Assembly (NCBI GenBank): GCA_021613535.1 | Contig: CP075495.1 | Span: 11,346,001-11,410,000 of the forward strand | Reading direction: 5' to 3' | DNA from: Adineta vaga | Lineage: Eukaryota; Rotifera | Length of the DNA: 64,000 nt | Shown here: positions 1 to 11,747 of the stretch, piece by piece | How the letters are laid out: the number at the start of each line of letters is the position of its first letter | Position numbering within the stretch: the stretch's first letter is position 1 | The notes under the pieces: generated by a model | What the model was told of the DNA's origin: nothing | The model's database searches: none | What the model saw: the letters and a program-made list of their open reading frames with translations, nothing else | Program-made: the position numbers and the translations under genes

Positions 1-9
1 TTATCTTAC

Positions 10-125
10 CCGTAAAACAGACCAAGGATATGGAATGTAGCAAGAAGAGCCCAACCAAGAATAAGTACATAACCAAAAACATGTAGAATCATATCAAGAC
101 TGCTGTTGTGATTAATGCCTAACAT
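10..125 (-). CDS. 5' exon of a membrane protein cut by the left edge
   Basis: Read on the minus strand, an ATG at 125-123 opens 116 nt that end at a good donor (GTAAGAT, from position 9 downwards). The 38 encoded residues begin MLGINHNSSLDMILHVFGY and run into a strongly hydrophobic segment rich in Leu, Gly and Trp that looks like one transmembrane helix. The rest of the gene lies to the left of the window, so the family cannot be named. Support is the open frame, the consensus donor and the hydrophobic segment. It could be the N terminus of a transporter or channel; that is a guess. Confidence 0.45.
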
Positions 126-1349
126 TGATTAACGAGAATTATTTAATAATACTAAGTAGATGTTGATGATAATGCAAATAAGAATATCTTAAAAGCCACC
201 GTACAAACAAAATCACCAAGAAAAATAGCAGTACTTGAAAGAACAACAATGAATTTTTTTTATTTTATTTGCTTATTCTCATTGTCTTCAAGCTGTGGCC
301 ATAGAAAAGATGATGAATAAGTACACATAATATATATACACAATGGTATGCGTCATCGTTGATGCCATGATACTTTATCTTGGGTCTCATTCTATCACAT
401 ATCTTTTCTGTTCTTTCTAACGATAGAGGGAACTCTTGACTGGTTAGTTAATCTATATAGATATAGGACGAGTCGAAAGTCTACGAACGAATGAGAAATT
501 GAAAAAGACAAATATGTATCTTGCCCTCTTCTTATCAATTCAATGTCATCTGTTGTTATTATTATTCTTTTTATCAAATAAAATTAAACAATTATTCAAT
601 AAATACGGATATTATATAATTGAACAATTATTTTCTTCCGAAAATAATTGCAATTCTATATTTGCTTCATATCAATAAAAGATGAAAATAAAAAAGAAGG
701 GATTCTGTTTACTTGAATCAGATTTAGAATCATTTTGATACTTCTATGATGTATGAAAAGACAATGAATCAATATTGATCGTTGATGAATGATAAAGTAA
801 AGAAATCTTTTGTTAATTCATTTGACTTAAGAAATCTGATGAGTTTCTATCGTTCATATACAAATAGAATTGACAAAAAATATCAAATTGCATAGTAACT
901 CACTATTTCTATCTCTTGAAATCGTAAAAAAACGACGTAATATAATTCCTCACATGTAAATTCAAGATCTATTTCAAAAATATTTTTCTAATGATGTCAA
1001 ACCAATTGAAAATCGAGACAGAAAAGCGAGCATTATTTATGTACGTATTATTTCAATATCAAATAGAATTCTAAAGAAAAACTAGAGCAAAAAGCCTTCA
1101 TTAATATACAAACAACAGAAAGTATAAAAGATTTCTCATTGCATTGTTCAAGGATACAAATGAAAGATTTGACTTCGATAGAGTGAACAATTTAATTTTG
1201 AATAAATGGAAATATATTGCTAATTAAAGATCTAATAAAGATTAATTATCATTATTCGATATTTAATCTTTCGCATTATCCTCAGGACAAACTTAAATGT
1301 CGTGTAATAATTTTATTTGATTCTGGTACGATCTTCATCGCTGGTTCTT
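126..1349. other. intergenic, AT-rich
   Basis: I see no gene here. The stretch lies between the start of the left-edge minus-strand gene and the 3' end of the GPCR gene. It contains A/T homopolymer runs and several short AT-rich words. A 60-codon open frame at 395-577 on the minus strand has no start context, splice signals or recognisable domain. Confidence 0.6.
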
Positions 1350-2351
1350 TTATTGTTTATTAAATTCTTGATGATTGATCATCGTTACTGCGCGAGATAA
1401 ATCTTCTTTTCTTTTGAATAAATTTTTTCGAACTTCTTTTGATATTTGTCGAAAGATTGCTGACGATAAATAATTGACGTAAAACATTGAAATATAATTG
1501 AAATAAAAAGCTAAACGAGCTATTTGAAGAAATAAATATTCTTGTGCTTGACGATAGGCACTTTTATCAATTGTTTGTGTTAAACTATAATAAACACTTT
1601 GAGTACAAAATGGAATCGATGATAGAATACAAATAATTATTTGTAAATATAACATGGATGCTAATTGATCATCAATACGTGCTTTACGTGTTTGAATTGT
1701 TGAAGATGTATGACCTATTCGACGATGATGAATTTGACAAAGATTTTTCCATGTTAAAAAACCGAATAAACTCATTAAAATCCATGGAAACATTCCATAA
1801 CAACATAGATTAAAGACGAAAGTGATAATCATTCCCCAAATAACGGATGTATTTTGACACGCATATTGATTCGATGTTATTTGAATTGATTTTGGATAGA
1901 TTAAAGTTGGAATTGCTAGGATCATCCAGAATAGATTAGTAAATAGACAAATACGTTTTGCAACAAAAACGGAATTTAATCGACGCCATTTTATTTCATC
2001 ACAAGTTGAAAAGAATCGATCAATTGCAGAAAAAACTAAACATGATAAAGCATTAAGTGACGCGCACTGTGCAACATAATATCGAACTTTACACCATAGA
2101 GTACTTGTTGCTGTCCAATGAATTTGAAAACCTCCATCAATTATTCGATCAGATAAACTAAATGATATTTGTATTAAACTAGCAATTGATCCAAATAAAA
2201 GATATGTACAATATGAGCTAGAACGAAGTGTATGATGACGAAAGATGAATATATTCCATACAGCACCAATAATACCAAAGATAAACATAAATGAACCCCA
2301 ATAAATATTTAATTGTTGAGATATTAGATTGAGTATTTCGATTGTAGCCAT
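1350..2351 (-). CDS. rhodopsin-like G protein-coupled receptor, intronless
   Basis: A single exon encodes 333 residues with seven hydrophobic segments and a short basic C-terminal tail. TM1 begins about residue 18. The end of TM3 carries AIDRFFST in place of the class A DRY motif. TM7 ends FYVNYLSS, where NPxxY would be expected, so the Asn-Pro is missing. A Cys before TM3 (near LWCKVRYY) and a Cys in the second extracellular loop (YACQN) could form the usual disulfide. Divergent intronless receptors of this kind are common lineage expansions in rotifers and other lophotrochozoans, often assumed to be chemosensory. Ligand and coupling cannot be read from the sequence. The gene is divergently oriented to TAF4. 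Confidence 0.8.
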   Translation of the reverse strand: MATIEILNLISQQLNIYWGSFMFIFGIIGAVWNIFIFRHHTLRSSSYCTYLLFGSIASLIQISFSLSDRIIDGGFQIHWTATSTLWCKVRYYVAQCASLNALSCLVFSAIDRFFSTCDEIKWRRLNSVFVAKRICLFTNLFWMILAIPTLIYPKSIQITSNQYACQNTSVIWGMIITFVFNLCCYGMFPWILMSLFGFLTWKNLCQIHHRRIGHTSSTIQTRKARIDDQLASMLYLQIIICILSSIPFCTQSVYYSLTQTIDKSAYRQAQEYLFLQIARLAFYFNYISMFYVNYLSSAIFRQISKEVRKNLFKRKEDLSRAVTMINHQEFNKQ

Positions 2352-3318
2352 TCAAGATCAATGATAAAGAACGTAAGATAAAAAAATCTTTCAATTGAAT
2401 AGACTTATCTAAGAAGAGAACAAACCCTTTTCCTATATACACTTTGAATATATATTATATTTAAATAGAATAATAATAAGTAGGTTGATCGCAGCTGTAT
2501 AGATGCGTGAGTTAAAAATTTTCTATTTGTTGTTTCCTTCTTCATTACGTCTAATTAATATTATTGAATATCAAATTGACATTACAAATAAATCTTCATT
2601 ATTATTAAGAATTCTTTGATTAGTCAATCTTACATTTATGTACTTGCTAGCTATCTTTGATTTTGGTTGATTTCAAATGAGTGATATTTGATGAAAACGA
2701 TTTCACATAAGTTTATCAATCTTTTCTTTTTTTCGTTTTTCTATATCGTGTGAATGATCATACAATCAATAGTAAAACTGATAATTGTAGATGATTGATA
2801 TGTTAATCTGCCTAGAGAAAAACAAATCATGTTAGTAAATACTAGTTATGGCACGTGAGAATTTTTTTCCCACCTCTGTCACGCTCGGAAAAAAGTGTAT
2901 TTTAAAAATAGTTATCATTGACTTATTCTGTTTTTGACAACAATTCATGAATTTTTAGACCACCCTCAATGTAAACTTCTCGAATTTCGAATGGTGGAAA
3001 TATATTATCTGGTTTTTTCCAAACTTTTCCAACACTAATAGTAATGATAGGAATATAAACCCACTGGTGAGTGTGTATTATCAGCAAAACTGTTCGGTAG
3101 TGTCATCTATCAAATCAAAGAATTTGATTGGTCAACAAGAATTATTCATTGTCGTCATTAATGGCTACCTACCCTACCCTTCCTTCTACACTAGTTTTTT
3201 TTCATTCAATCATGCATATGCATGTTCATTTGTCCTATCAGTATGTTCGACATTAGATTCTTATTTTTTTTAGATAGAAGTTTCCATTTTGTTCTTATCT
3301 AATTGAATTATCATAACA
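2352..3318. promoter_or_regulatory. divergent intergenic region between GPCR and TAF4
   Basis: About 970 nt separate two start codons on opposite strands, so both promoters should lie here. An E-box-like CACGTG is at 2852-2857, followed by a T-run and a short GC-rich patch. No TATA box is convincingly placed. A 68-codon frame at 3067-3273 has no supporting features. Confidence 0.35.
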
Positions 3319-6300
3319 ATGACGTCTTCTCCATCACAGTTTGCCAATACAAACAAATTTCAAGTTTTACCAGCTCCTGTAAGTAAAATCAATCTATTGA
3401 AATGAAATAAAAGTTCTCTTTCAAGACAACATTACTATTTACACAATCACTCAATAACAATGTTACTATTAATAACATGGGAAATACAACACAAAATATA
3501 CGTCCAACTAGTACACAAAATGGAACAATTCTTCAACCACAAATGACCAGTGGAATCATGACAACACCAACAAATTTCGTTCGTGTTAATCAATCACAAC
3601 CTATGCAATCACAACACGGTCAATATACAACACAAACAGTATGGACTAATAATCTATCACAATCTTCACATCAACAATTCACAATACAAAAACAACCACA
3701 ACAACAACAATCATCTGTTCTTCAATATGCAACTGTTAAAAGTGGTATGAAAAAGATTCTTTTTTTTTCTCAATAAATTTTAATCAATACTCTATTCTTC
3801 AAAGAACCAAGTACACCAGGTGGAATGCAACCACAATCGAATGTGGTTCCAACGAAAGTTATTACACAGCCCGTTGTTCGTCAAACAGTAGGAGCACCAC
3901 AAACAACGACAACAGCTACCTATACAGAATCTCAAATTAATGATTTTGTTTCGAAATGTCGAACATTCCTCACAACTTTACTTCGATTAGCCGAAAAACA
4001 AGCTCCAGAAAAATTACCAATGGTTCGATCTTGTATTCAACAACTTTTGGTAATAGAAAGATTCAAAACTTAATCTTTAATCTATTTTATCATAATTTAG
4101 GATGGAACTATTGATCCAGAATCTTTTACTCAACAATTACATACACTGTATAAGTCTCAACCACATATATCACTCGTCCCATTTTTTAAGGTAAATTTAA
4201 ACTTTTCTTTTTTTCATGTATCAAAGAACGTTTCCTTAAAATAACTCTGTCCATTTGAGTTAAAAAGAGAAAATTAGCATAATCTTCATCATCTTTGCAG
4301 GACTGTCTTATCTATACAAAGGTAATGATTAAACAGAAGAATTGTACGATTCATTTTCTTTTTCTTTTGTTTATAATGGTTTTTGTACGCTCAATTCATT
4401 TGGGGCTCATACGATTTTTTTTGTATTATTTCGAAATCGATTGCATGATAGTTGTATAGTTCCATTCATGAGAAGAAAAGGTATTTTTCTTTTTTTTAAG
4501 AAAACCCTTCTAGATAGGCATCTGTCGACAGGCATGTATTATTCACCTCATTGTTTCTCACAAAAAGAACAAATATAAGACAGGCGACATTGATAAGAAC
4601 AGAACAAAATTTCTCCAAACATGAGTCATCACTACGCAATTTACAAATGCGAGTATAATCCAAATCCGACTGAAGTAATTATGATTTATTTTATTCATAA
4701 TATGATTAATCATATGAATTATCTTCATTTTTAATGAAATAACTAAATTAATTTAACTCAAACATATAATTTTCAAACTCTATAATATAAACAGTAGAAA
4801 TAATCTGTCTTCAAATGAATATTCCTTTGTTATTTCATATACAAATATTATGCAATCAGTGATTTGTTTATATATTTTTCGAATGTTTTAAAAATTTCAT
4901 TCTCTTGTATTTCAGTTGGCATTGCCCCATATGCGTCGAATTGTAAAAAATACATTTGGACTTCCAATAACAATTGATTTACTAGAAAAACTTCAACTAC
5001 CACCAAGTAATAGCAATAATAATACCAATCACAATACGATAGGTATGACTCAAGTTACAAATACTATGAATCAGCAGCAACAACAACAACATTCAACATC
5101 AGTCATTCAACAACCATTATATACAACCGTTCAACCACAACAAAAACTCAATATTCTCCAACAAAGTTCTCAACCAACATTGATCGGTTCAACATCATCT
5201 CTACTCAGTCAACAACATCAACAACAACAACAAGCACGAACACAAATTGTATGTTCACTCATTCTATTTCATCTGTCTTTATTAAAAAAATGTTTTAATT
5301 TAGAGTATTACTGGTTTTCGTCCATTAGTTACATCATTACCTCAATCAGGAAACACAAGCATTCTTAGTGGACAACAACACCAACCACAACAAATTCAAC
5401 CGGTAACACAAAGAATGCTTCAACCATCCGATTCATTACTACAACGATCGATTCTTTCATCAACAACAACATTACAACAGCCACAAATCATAGCTGTTAA
5501 TCATCAGCCAATTAAAACAGAAACATTACATACACAACCACCATCACTAATATCTGTTATTCCACAAAAACCAATAATTAAGTCAGTTTAAATCATTCGC
5601 AAAACTTTCTTGATCATTTATTTTTTATGCATAGGACTGAAAATGATTTTATCGATGATAGTAATAATTCGACAATGACAAATACACGTCATTTACCACA
5701 TGATGATCGACTAATACCATCATTTCTTTTACATCGACGTCTACAAGAAATAAGTAAATAAAAATTTTAGGAACAAAGAAGGATTGTTTTCCTATAAAAG
5801 AATTGAAACTCATTTGGATCTTCTCCATTTTTTGTTCTAGTGGAAAAAGACAAACGCTTCTCAGGAATGACGATCACAGATGATGCAACTTTTCTTCTAA
5901 TATCAAATGCTGCTCAAGATCGATTGAAATATTTATTAGAACAAGTAAAATTAATTGCACAACATCGAATTGATATATCTATGAAGGTATACTTTTATTC
6001 TGAGATTTGTTTAAACTTGAAAAGAACGCTTTTTTTTTGTTGTTATCTAGAATGATGCTGCATATCAACAAACAAGTGATGTCAAAGGACAAATAAGATT
6101 TCTCGAAGATTTAGATAAAATTGAAAAACAGAAAAAAGATAAGATTGAACAAGAAAAAATCTTTCGTGCAGCAAAAGTAAAAATCAATGAATTTTCACTA
6201 TATTAAAATCTAGAAATGTTCTGTTTTTAGAGTCGTTCGAAAACTAATGATCCTGAAGCAGTTAAATTGAAACAAAAAGCAAAAGAAGTAAATAATTTGA

Positions 6301-6722
6301 TTTCTATAAAAATCATATAATTTTCATTTACTTCTTAAAGATGCAACAAGCTCAAGTGGAAGAACAACGACAAAAAGAAGCGAATGAAACAGCATTAGCA
6401 GCAATTGGTAAACCAAAAAAACGTAAACTTGAAGAAAGTACCAATCATCTTCATCAAACCACAATGTCGACCAATGGCCCCGAACAAATATCTCCTATTC
6501 AACCATCACCATCATCAAATGTGACTACATCAACAAATGTAAATAGTAAATCAGTATGTATTCATTTATTTTTCAAATTTCGTTTGAAATTTACAGCGAA
6601 TTCTCTTCTAGAAAACAACAAAACGTATTTGTCGAGCTAATCTTCGTGATTTATTATTAATAATGGAACGAGATAAATATCTTAAACGTACAACTCTTCT
6701 TGTTAAAGCTCTTAATAAATAA
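3319..6722 (+). CDS. TAF4: transcription initiation factor TFIID subunit 4 (TAF4)
   Basis: Twelve exons (3319-3378, 3426-3744, 3805-4049, 4101-4190, 4916-5248, 5304-5581, 5635-5753, 5841-5986, 6051-6176, 6231-6287, 6341-6553, 6612-6722) sum to 2097 nt, or 698 residues. A Gln/Thr/Ser-rich N terminus leads to a TAFH domain (start ESQINDFVSKCRTFLTTLLR; end SLVPFFK joined to LALPHMRRIV). A second Gln-rich linker precedes the conserved C-terminal domain, which has DAAYQQTSDVKGQIRFLEDL, a Lys/Glu-rich helix and the end RANLRDLLLIMERD. In the family this C-terminal part pairs with TAF12 through a histone-like fold, and TAFH binds activators in TFIID. All introns are near 50 nt except intron 4 (725 nt), which interrupts TAFH. 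The protein is shorter than human TAF4 because the Gln-rich part is reduced. Confidence 0.93.
4191..4915 (+). other. exceptionally long intron 4 of TAF4
   Basis: This intron is 725 nt, more than ten times the usual length in the window. It has a GTAAAT donor and a TTTCAG acceptor. An open frame at 4342-4578 within it has no domain and no clear splice sites in phase with the flanking exons. I see no transposon ends or recognisable RNA gene in it. Confidence 0.6.
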
Positions 6723-7638
6723 TTACTGATCAAGTAACAGAAGAGAAACATGTATACTTTCAAAAAAAACACACACACAATACATTGCTTGGTTTTTAAT
6801 CGAGATTAATCGAACATTTATCATGTCGTTTTCTTTCTTTTCTGTCTCACATGGTTTTACATGTTGAAGACATTTATTAAATTAAAAAAACAAAAAACAA
6901 ACAAAGTTCTTTGTAACTTTATGATGTATATGTCTCGTTTTTCTTCTTTTTTTTGTTGTTTCTTATTTATTCTGTCTTCTGTATACTTGCTCTCGATTGT
7001 CACATGGATATTTCTTCTATTTTTTTTGTATACCTTCTCTTCATTTCTATTTACAGTGAAAGAAACAAAAGAAAAAACACTTCTCTTGGATAAACATGAA
7101 TGAATGATTAAAATTCATTGGTTTCTTTTTGCCTTTTTGTTTTTACTTTTTTTTTAGAGATATATACATATATGTTAGTGGAAAGAAACTATATTTTTTC
7201 AGACACGATAATATTTGTTTTTATTAATGAAGTTTTTCGACATAGAGATAAAGAAATAGGATTAAATTTTGAGATATTTCTTGTAAATAAATCATTCATA
7301 TTTGAAACTTTTTATTCTGATGAGTTTTCAGAGTTGTTTAATACTTGTCGATTATGTAGTGATAAGGGTATAATAAGACGATGCATCCAGATTTGTTCAA
7401 GATAGTACTCATCAGTCATTGTTGAAGAAGAGGAATCGACAAAAACTTGTGTTCTAAGTAATAGACGACTTTTTCTTTTGGAGGAAATAATCTATAAACA
7501 TTGACATCGAATAGTATTGTTAGTTAACAGTTTGAATCCAGTCGTTTATGCAAAAGAAAATCTATTTTTATTAAAAAAAAAGTACTTATCTTACATCGTT
7601 ATTATCCGTTGATGTCTTTTCATTTTTTATTTTTAGAT
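6723..7638. other. 3' flank of TAF4 and promoter of the amidase gene
   Basis: No gene is supported. There is a short AC-repeat near 6767-6780 and long T-rich stretches. Two open frames (6861-7103 and 7118-7405) are Phe/Tyr/Leu-rich, as expected from translated T-runs. A pyrimidine-rich acceptor-like TTTTTAG at 7630-7636 sits just before the ATG of the next gene. Confidence 0.5.
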
Positions 7639-9427
7639 ATGACGGAAGATGCAATTAGAGAGGAAGAAGAAAATCAAGAGAATCCATTTATAGAAAATGA
7701 AAGTGAAGGATTTGATAGTGCATGTTATCGTAAATGCCATGGATTGTTCTGTTTAACAACAACAGATAATCATTTTGAACATGAAATTTCATTAGATTAT
7801 TCACCATTTATTGATTCATTAACAAATTATTCTACTAGAACATATCAACGAATTGAATCACTTCTTAAACTCGATCATTCAATTGATCGAGTAAAAAATC
7901 TAATAAAACACAAGCATATTACCTGTGTCGATCTTGTCTTATACTATTTAAAACGTGTGCAAATGACAAATGATTATTATAAAGTTATTATCGAACTTAA
8001 TCCACATTTATTAACCGAAGCAAAACGATTCGATGAGGAATGGAACAAAGATATAATTGAAAATAAAACCTTATTTGGTTGTGTTGCTGGTATAAAAGGT
8101 AATATTAGCATACGTGATATGTATAATGATGCAGGTGCTCATATTTTACATGAGAAGAAAATGGAAAATGATGCACCAATTATAAGAAAACTTCGAAAAC
8201 AAGGTAAAAATAGATGCATCTATAAATTAGATATCTATTGAATAGTTCAAGGTTGTATTATTCTTGGTCGAACGAATTTATCTGAATGGGCATATGCTTT
8301 TACAGAAAATGCTCCATCAGGTTTTTCAGCTGTTGGAGGACAATGTCTTCATCCAGATGATATTCATGAAGATGTTAGTGGTTCATCGAGTGGATCAGCA
8401 GCTGGTATTAAACTAAATCTATTTACATTTTCATTAGGAACAGAAACACAAGGATCATTGTTATCACCAGCAATTAATGTACGAAATGTTTGTACACTGA
8501 AACCAACACTCGGAACATGGCCTAAAGAAGATATTATACCAGTTAATTATGATCAAGATTCATGTGGTCCTATGACACGAAATATTAAAGATGTAGAATT
8601 ATTACATAAAATTGCTTCTGGTATTGAAAGTAATCCAGATAATGATAGTCGATCACTTCGCGTTGGTTATCTCGGTAAGTTTGACACATATCAAGTTAGA
8701 CAGAACAGATTAATTAAAACTACTCTATTCGCAATTAGGACAATCACAAGATGGTATTATATTGCTTCAAACTTTATCTGCTCTTCTACCTTTGACAACA
8801 TTAGTAAATTTAAATAATGATCAATCTCTTGCTGAACCTATAACTGCTGTATTAAATCCTACTGCAACATGTAACACATCTTTTCTTGATTTTCTTTGTT
8901 ATGCACTTGCTCGTGATATTCCATTATATCTATCATCTCATTCATCTTCTTATTCTCATCAAACTCTTCAATCGATTATCGAATGGAATTTATCTCATTC
9001 AGAATATATTCCGTATGGTCAATCATTATTTATTCGTGCAATTGAATCACCAATTACACAAGATTCATATAATGCTTACAAACAAACCTTAAAACAAGCA
9101 TATCAGTCATTTACAACTTATCTGAAATCAAAATATTCACTTGATTGTTTGATAACAATTGGTAATGATGATCTTTTTTCTGCTACAACTGTTTGTGGTA
9201 TTCCACGTGCTAATTTAACACTTGATTATTATAATCCTGATCATCAACAAATCAATGTTATTGCGATTGGATTTTCTCTGAATGATGATCTTCTGCTTCT
9301 TCGTTTTCTTCAACGATTAGAAAAAGCAAATCTTCAAGCAGGAAAAATTGATACACGAACACCTTTTCAAAAATATCTTCAACAACCCATACGATCAGCT
9401 TATCAAACCGGTTGCTCAATTCTTTGA
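7639..9427 (+). CDS. amidase-signature hydrolase, fatty-acid-amide-hydrolase type
   Basis: Three exons (7639-8203, 8246-8674, 8739-9427) encode 560 residues. The amidase signature triad can be placed: catalytic Lys153 in AGIKGN, the cis-Ser at about Ser236 in SGSSSGSAAG, and the nucleophile Ser259 in GTETQGS. This aligns with GTDxGGS of the family. The family hydrolyses amides, including fatty acid ethanolamides in FAAH. The substrate here is not determined. The residue after the catalytic Lys is Gly rather than the usual Asp. No N-terminal membrane helix is visible, unlike mammalian FAAH1; the first 75 residues are acidic and polar. The chosen ATG directly follows an acceptor-like TTTTTAG, so a 5' UTR intron or trans-splice site is likely. 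It could instead act on another amide. Confidence 0.85.
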
Positions 9428-9618
9428 ATAATTTATTTGTTTTTCTCATATTTAACCTGATGCTTTCCATTTCCTTTTCTATTTCTAACAGTGAATGACA
9501 ACAGTCTCTTTGCTCATTTTATTCAATGCAATATTTCTACTAATTTATTCTTTAGATTGGATCGTGAAGTATTTGTATTTTTAGATTTTTATAAAAACAA
9601 TTTTGTAATCAAAACATT

Positions 9619-11360
9619 ATGACGTCTATAAAACACGATGATAATCGACGTATTGCACGTAGTATTTCATCATCATCATCTGGAAGAAATACCGAAGATA
9701 GAGAACCGCCAGTTACTCCATCATCTGCAGAACCAACTGTATTCGATTGGGAAAGTGACAAAAGACGTTCGAAACCATTTGATGATGGAACGATGTCTTT
9801 CTTTTGGCGAGCACATACTATAACATGTTTAGTTATAGCTATGTCATATCTTTTCTATGTTGCGGTTTTGGAACAACCATCTGAAGATTCATTATATAAT
9901 ACGAAACGGTAAAGAGTCTTATCTATGGAAAAGAACATATTTTAATATTTATTTTTCTTCTATTTTCAGAGGTCTTTTAGCATGTGCTGGTTTTTTTCTT
10001 GTATTCGGTATGACACAAACACCTGATGGAGTATTTGTTCGACCACATCCTGGTAAAATGATTTACTTTTCTTTTGCAAATAATTGCTCAATAATATTTT
10101 TCATTCGTAGCTCTATGGCGTCTTGTACTTTGCTTCAGTGTACTCTATGAAATTGTACTGATTTACATTCTATTTCAAGTGAATTACTATTGATCAATTG
10201 AATTCTATCAAATTCAATCTACTGTTTTTAGACAGTTGATGATGCTAGACAATTAATCAAAACTATCGATCCATCATTAGGTGTGCCATTGCCAGATAAA
10301 GATTATGGTGGTTCATGTCGCATTTATGATTGGGAACATCCTGAAGATCCATTTCATAATTTTAAAGTAAGAATTAAATCTTCGAAATCTTCTCATTATG
10401 AATGTTTTCTTTCTTAGGATAAAATGGATTTTTTTGTTTTATCACATTTCTTTGGTTGGTGGTTAAAAGTATGAAATTGATATTTAAATCGATTAATATA
10501 AAAATCAATTTCTAGACATTAATTATTCGTGATTATTGGCTTTGTATGGTCACATCAATTGGTTTTGAAATTCTCGAATATTCATTAGAACATCAATTAC
10601 CAAACTTTAGTGAATGTTGGTGGGATCATGTATGTTTTTAGATATTTATAGTCTAAATATGAAATTGATTTATCGAATTCTAGTGGATTCTTGATGCACT
10701 TATTTGTAATGGTGGAGGCATTTATTTGGGAATGAAAACATGTGAATATTTAAAAATGAAACCTTATAATTGGCGTGGACTTTGGTCTATTCCAACTGTT
10801 CGGTAAAGAATATTCTTTCGAGAAAGATGTCTTCTTAAAATTAGATCTCATTTAGAGGTAAAATTATGCGTGCATTAGGTCAATTTACACCACATGATTG
10901 GCTTGAATTTAATTGGCGTCCAACAGCATCTTTAAAACGTTGGCTCGCAATGTTATTTATCACATGTTTTCTATTTCTTACAGAATTAGGTACATTCTAT
11001 TTGAAATTTATCCTATGGATTCCACCACCACATTTTCTTTGTCTCTCTCGTTTATTATTTTTCTTACTTGCTGGTGGCGTTTCTATGCGTGAAATGTTCG
11101 AGTATTTGGATAATACTCAATGTAAAAAATTTGGTCGACAATCATGGGTTATAACTGCTATTATTATAACGGAAGTTTTAATTGTTGTTAAATTTGATTG
11201 GGAGACAGTGACAAAACCATTACCATTCTATATTGGTCTTCTTTGGATAACAATTGCAATTGGCATTGTTTTATGGACAATTTATCAATTTTGGTTTAAA
11301 CGATTTATTCTTTGGGGACAGAAAAAGAATGTTTCAACTGTTAGAAGCAAGAACGAATAA
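9619..11360 (+). CDS. PTDSS: phosphatidylserine synthase (base-exchange enzyme)
   Basis: Eight exons (9619-9908, 9970-10052, 10111-10178, 10232-10366, 10418-10468, 10516-10629, 10684-10802, 10856-11360) encode 454 residues, the family's usual length. After a Ser-rich cytosolic N terminus come about eight to nine hydrophobic helices. Motifs typical of animal PSS1/PSS2 are present: [15 protein letters not shown], the [13 protein letters not shown] segment, [20 protein letters not shown] and [10 protein letters not shown]. The enzyme exchanges the head group of phosphatidylcholine or -ethanolamine for serine in the ER membrane. Whether it is PSS1-like or PSS2-like is not settled here. An AATAAA lies at 11558-11563, about 200 nt past the stop. 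Confidence 0.93.
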
Positions 11361-11747
11361 GACGATATGGTTTTCATCTATTCATTCCTGAATGCGCTAT
11401 CTAGATGTCCTTGTATTCCCTTCTAGTCACCTACTATGTGCTCCTGTTTTCTTTACTGATTTTTGTTGTTGTTGTTGTTGTTCCGGATGATTATCAAAAC
11501 CAAAAGCATTTTGTCCATTCTTTAATAGAATTAAGAACTTATGTATTGTTTTGTTACAATAAAACAAAAACTGAAAAGACTATCAATATTCTGATTCAAA
11601 AGAATAATGATTCTTTGAAAATGAACTAAATAGACGAAGAAGAAGAAGAATTTTCTCGATAGTTGTCTGTTCCACGTGCGATCGAAAGAAGAAAAAAGAA
11701 ATCATACGTATGTAAACGACTAGTTCATTTCATTTCTATAATCAAAA
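11361..11747. promoter_or_regulatory. 3' flank of PTDSS and upstream region of the intermediate-filament gene
   Basis: It contains a GTT-repeat (about 11464-11482), the AATAAA at 11558-11563 that probably ends the phosphatidylserine synthase transcript, and a CACGTG at 11673-11678, 70 nt before the next start codon. No gene is supported. Confidence 0.4.
11558..11563 (+). promoter_or_regulatory. poly(A) signal AATAAA of PTDSS
   Basis: A canonical hexamer 198 nt after the phosphatidylserine synthase stop and before the next gene; position and strand fit its 3' end. Confidence 0.45.

Noticed and set aside
395-577. 60-codon open frame on the minus strand
   Set aside because: No domain, no splice context and a composition expected from AT-rich DNA.
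3067-3273. 68-codon open frame upstream of TAF4
   Set aside because: Lies in the divergent promoter region, has no recognisable protein features, and is out of register with the TAF4 first exon.
6861-7405. Two Phe/Leu/Tyr-rich open frames
   Set aside because: Translations of T-runs in the 3' flank of TAF4; no start context or domain.
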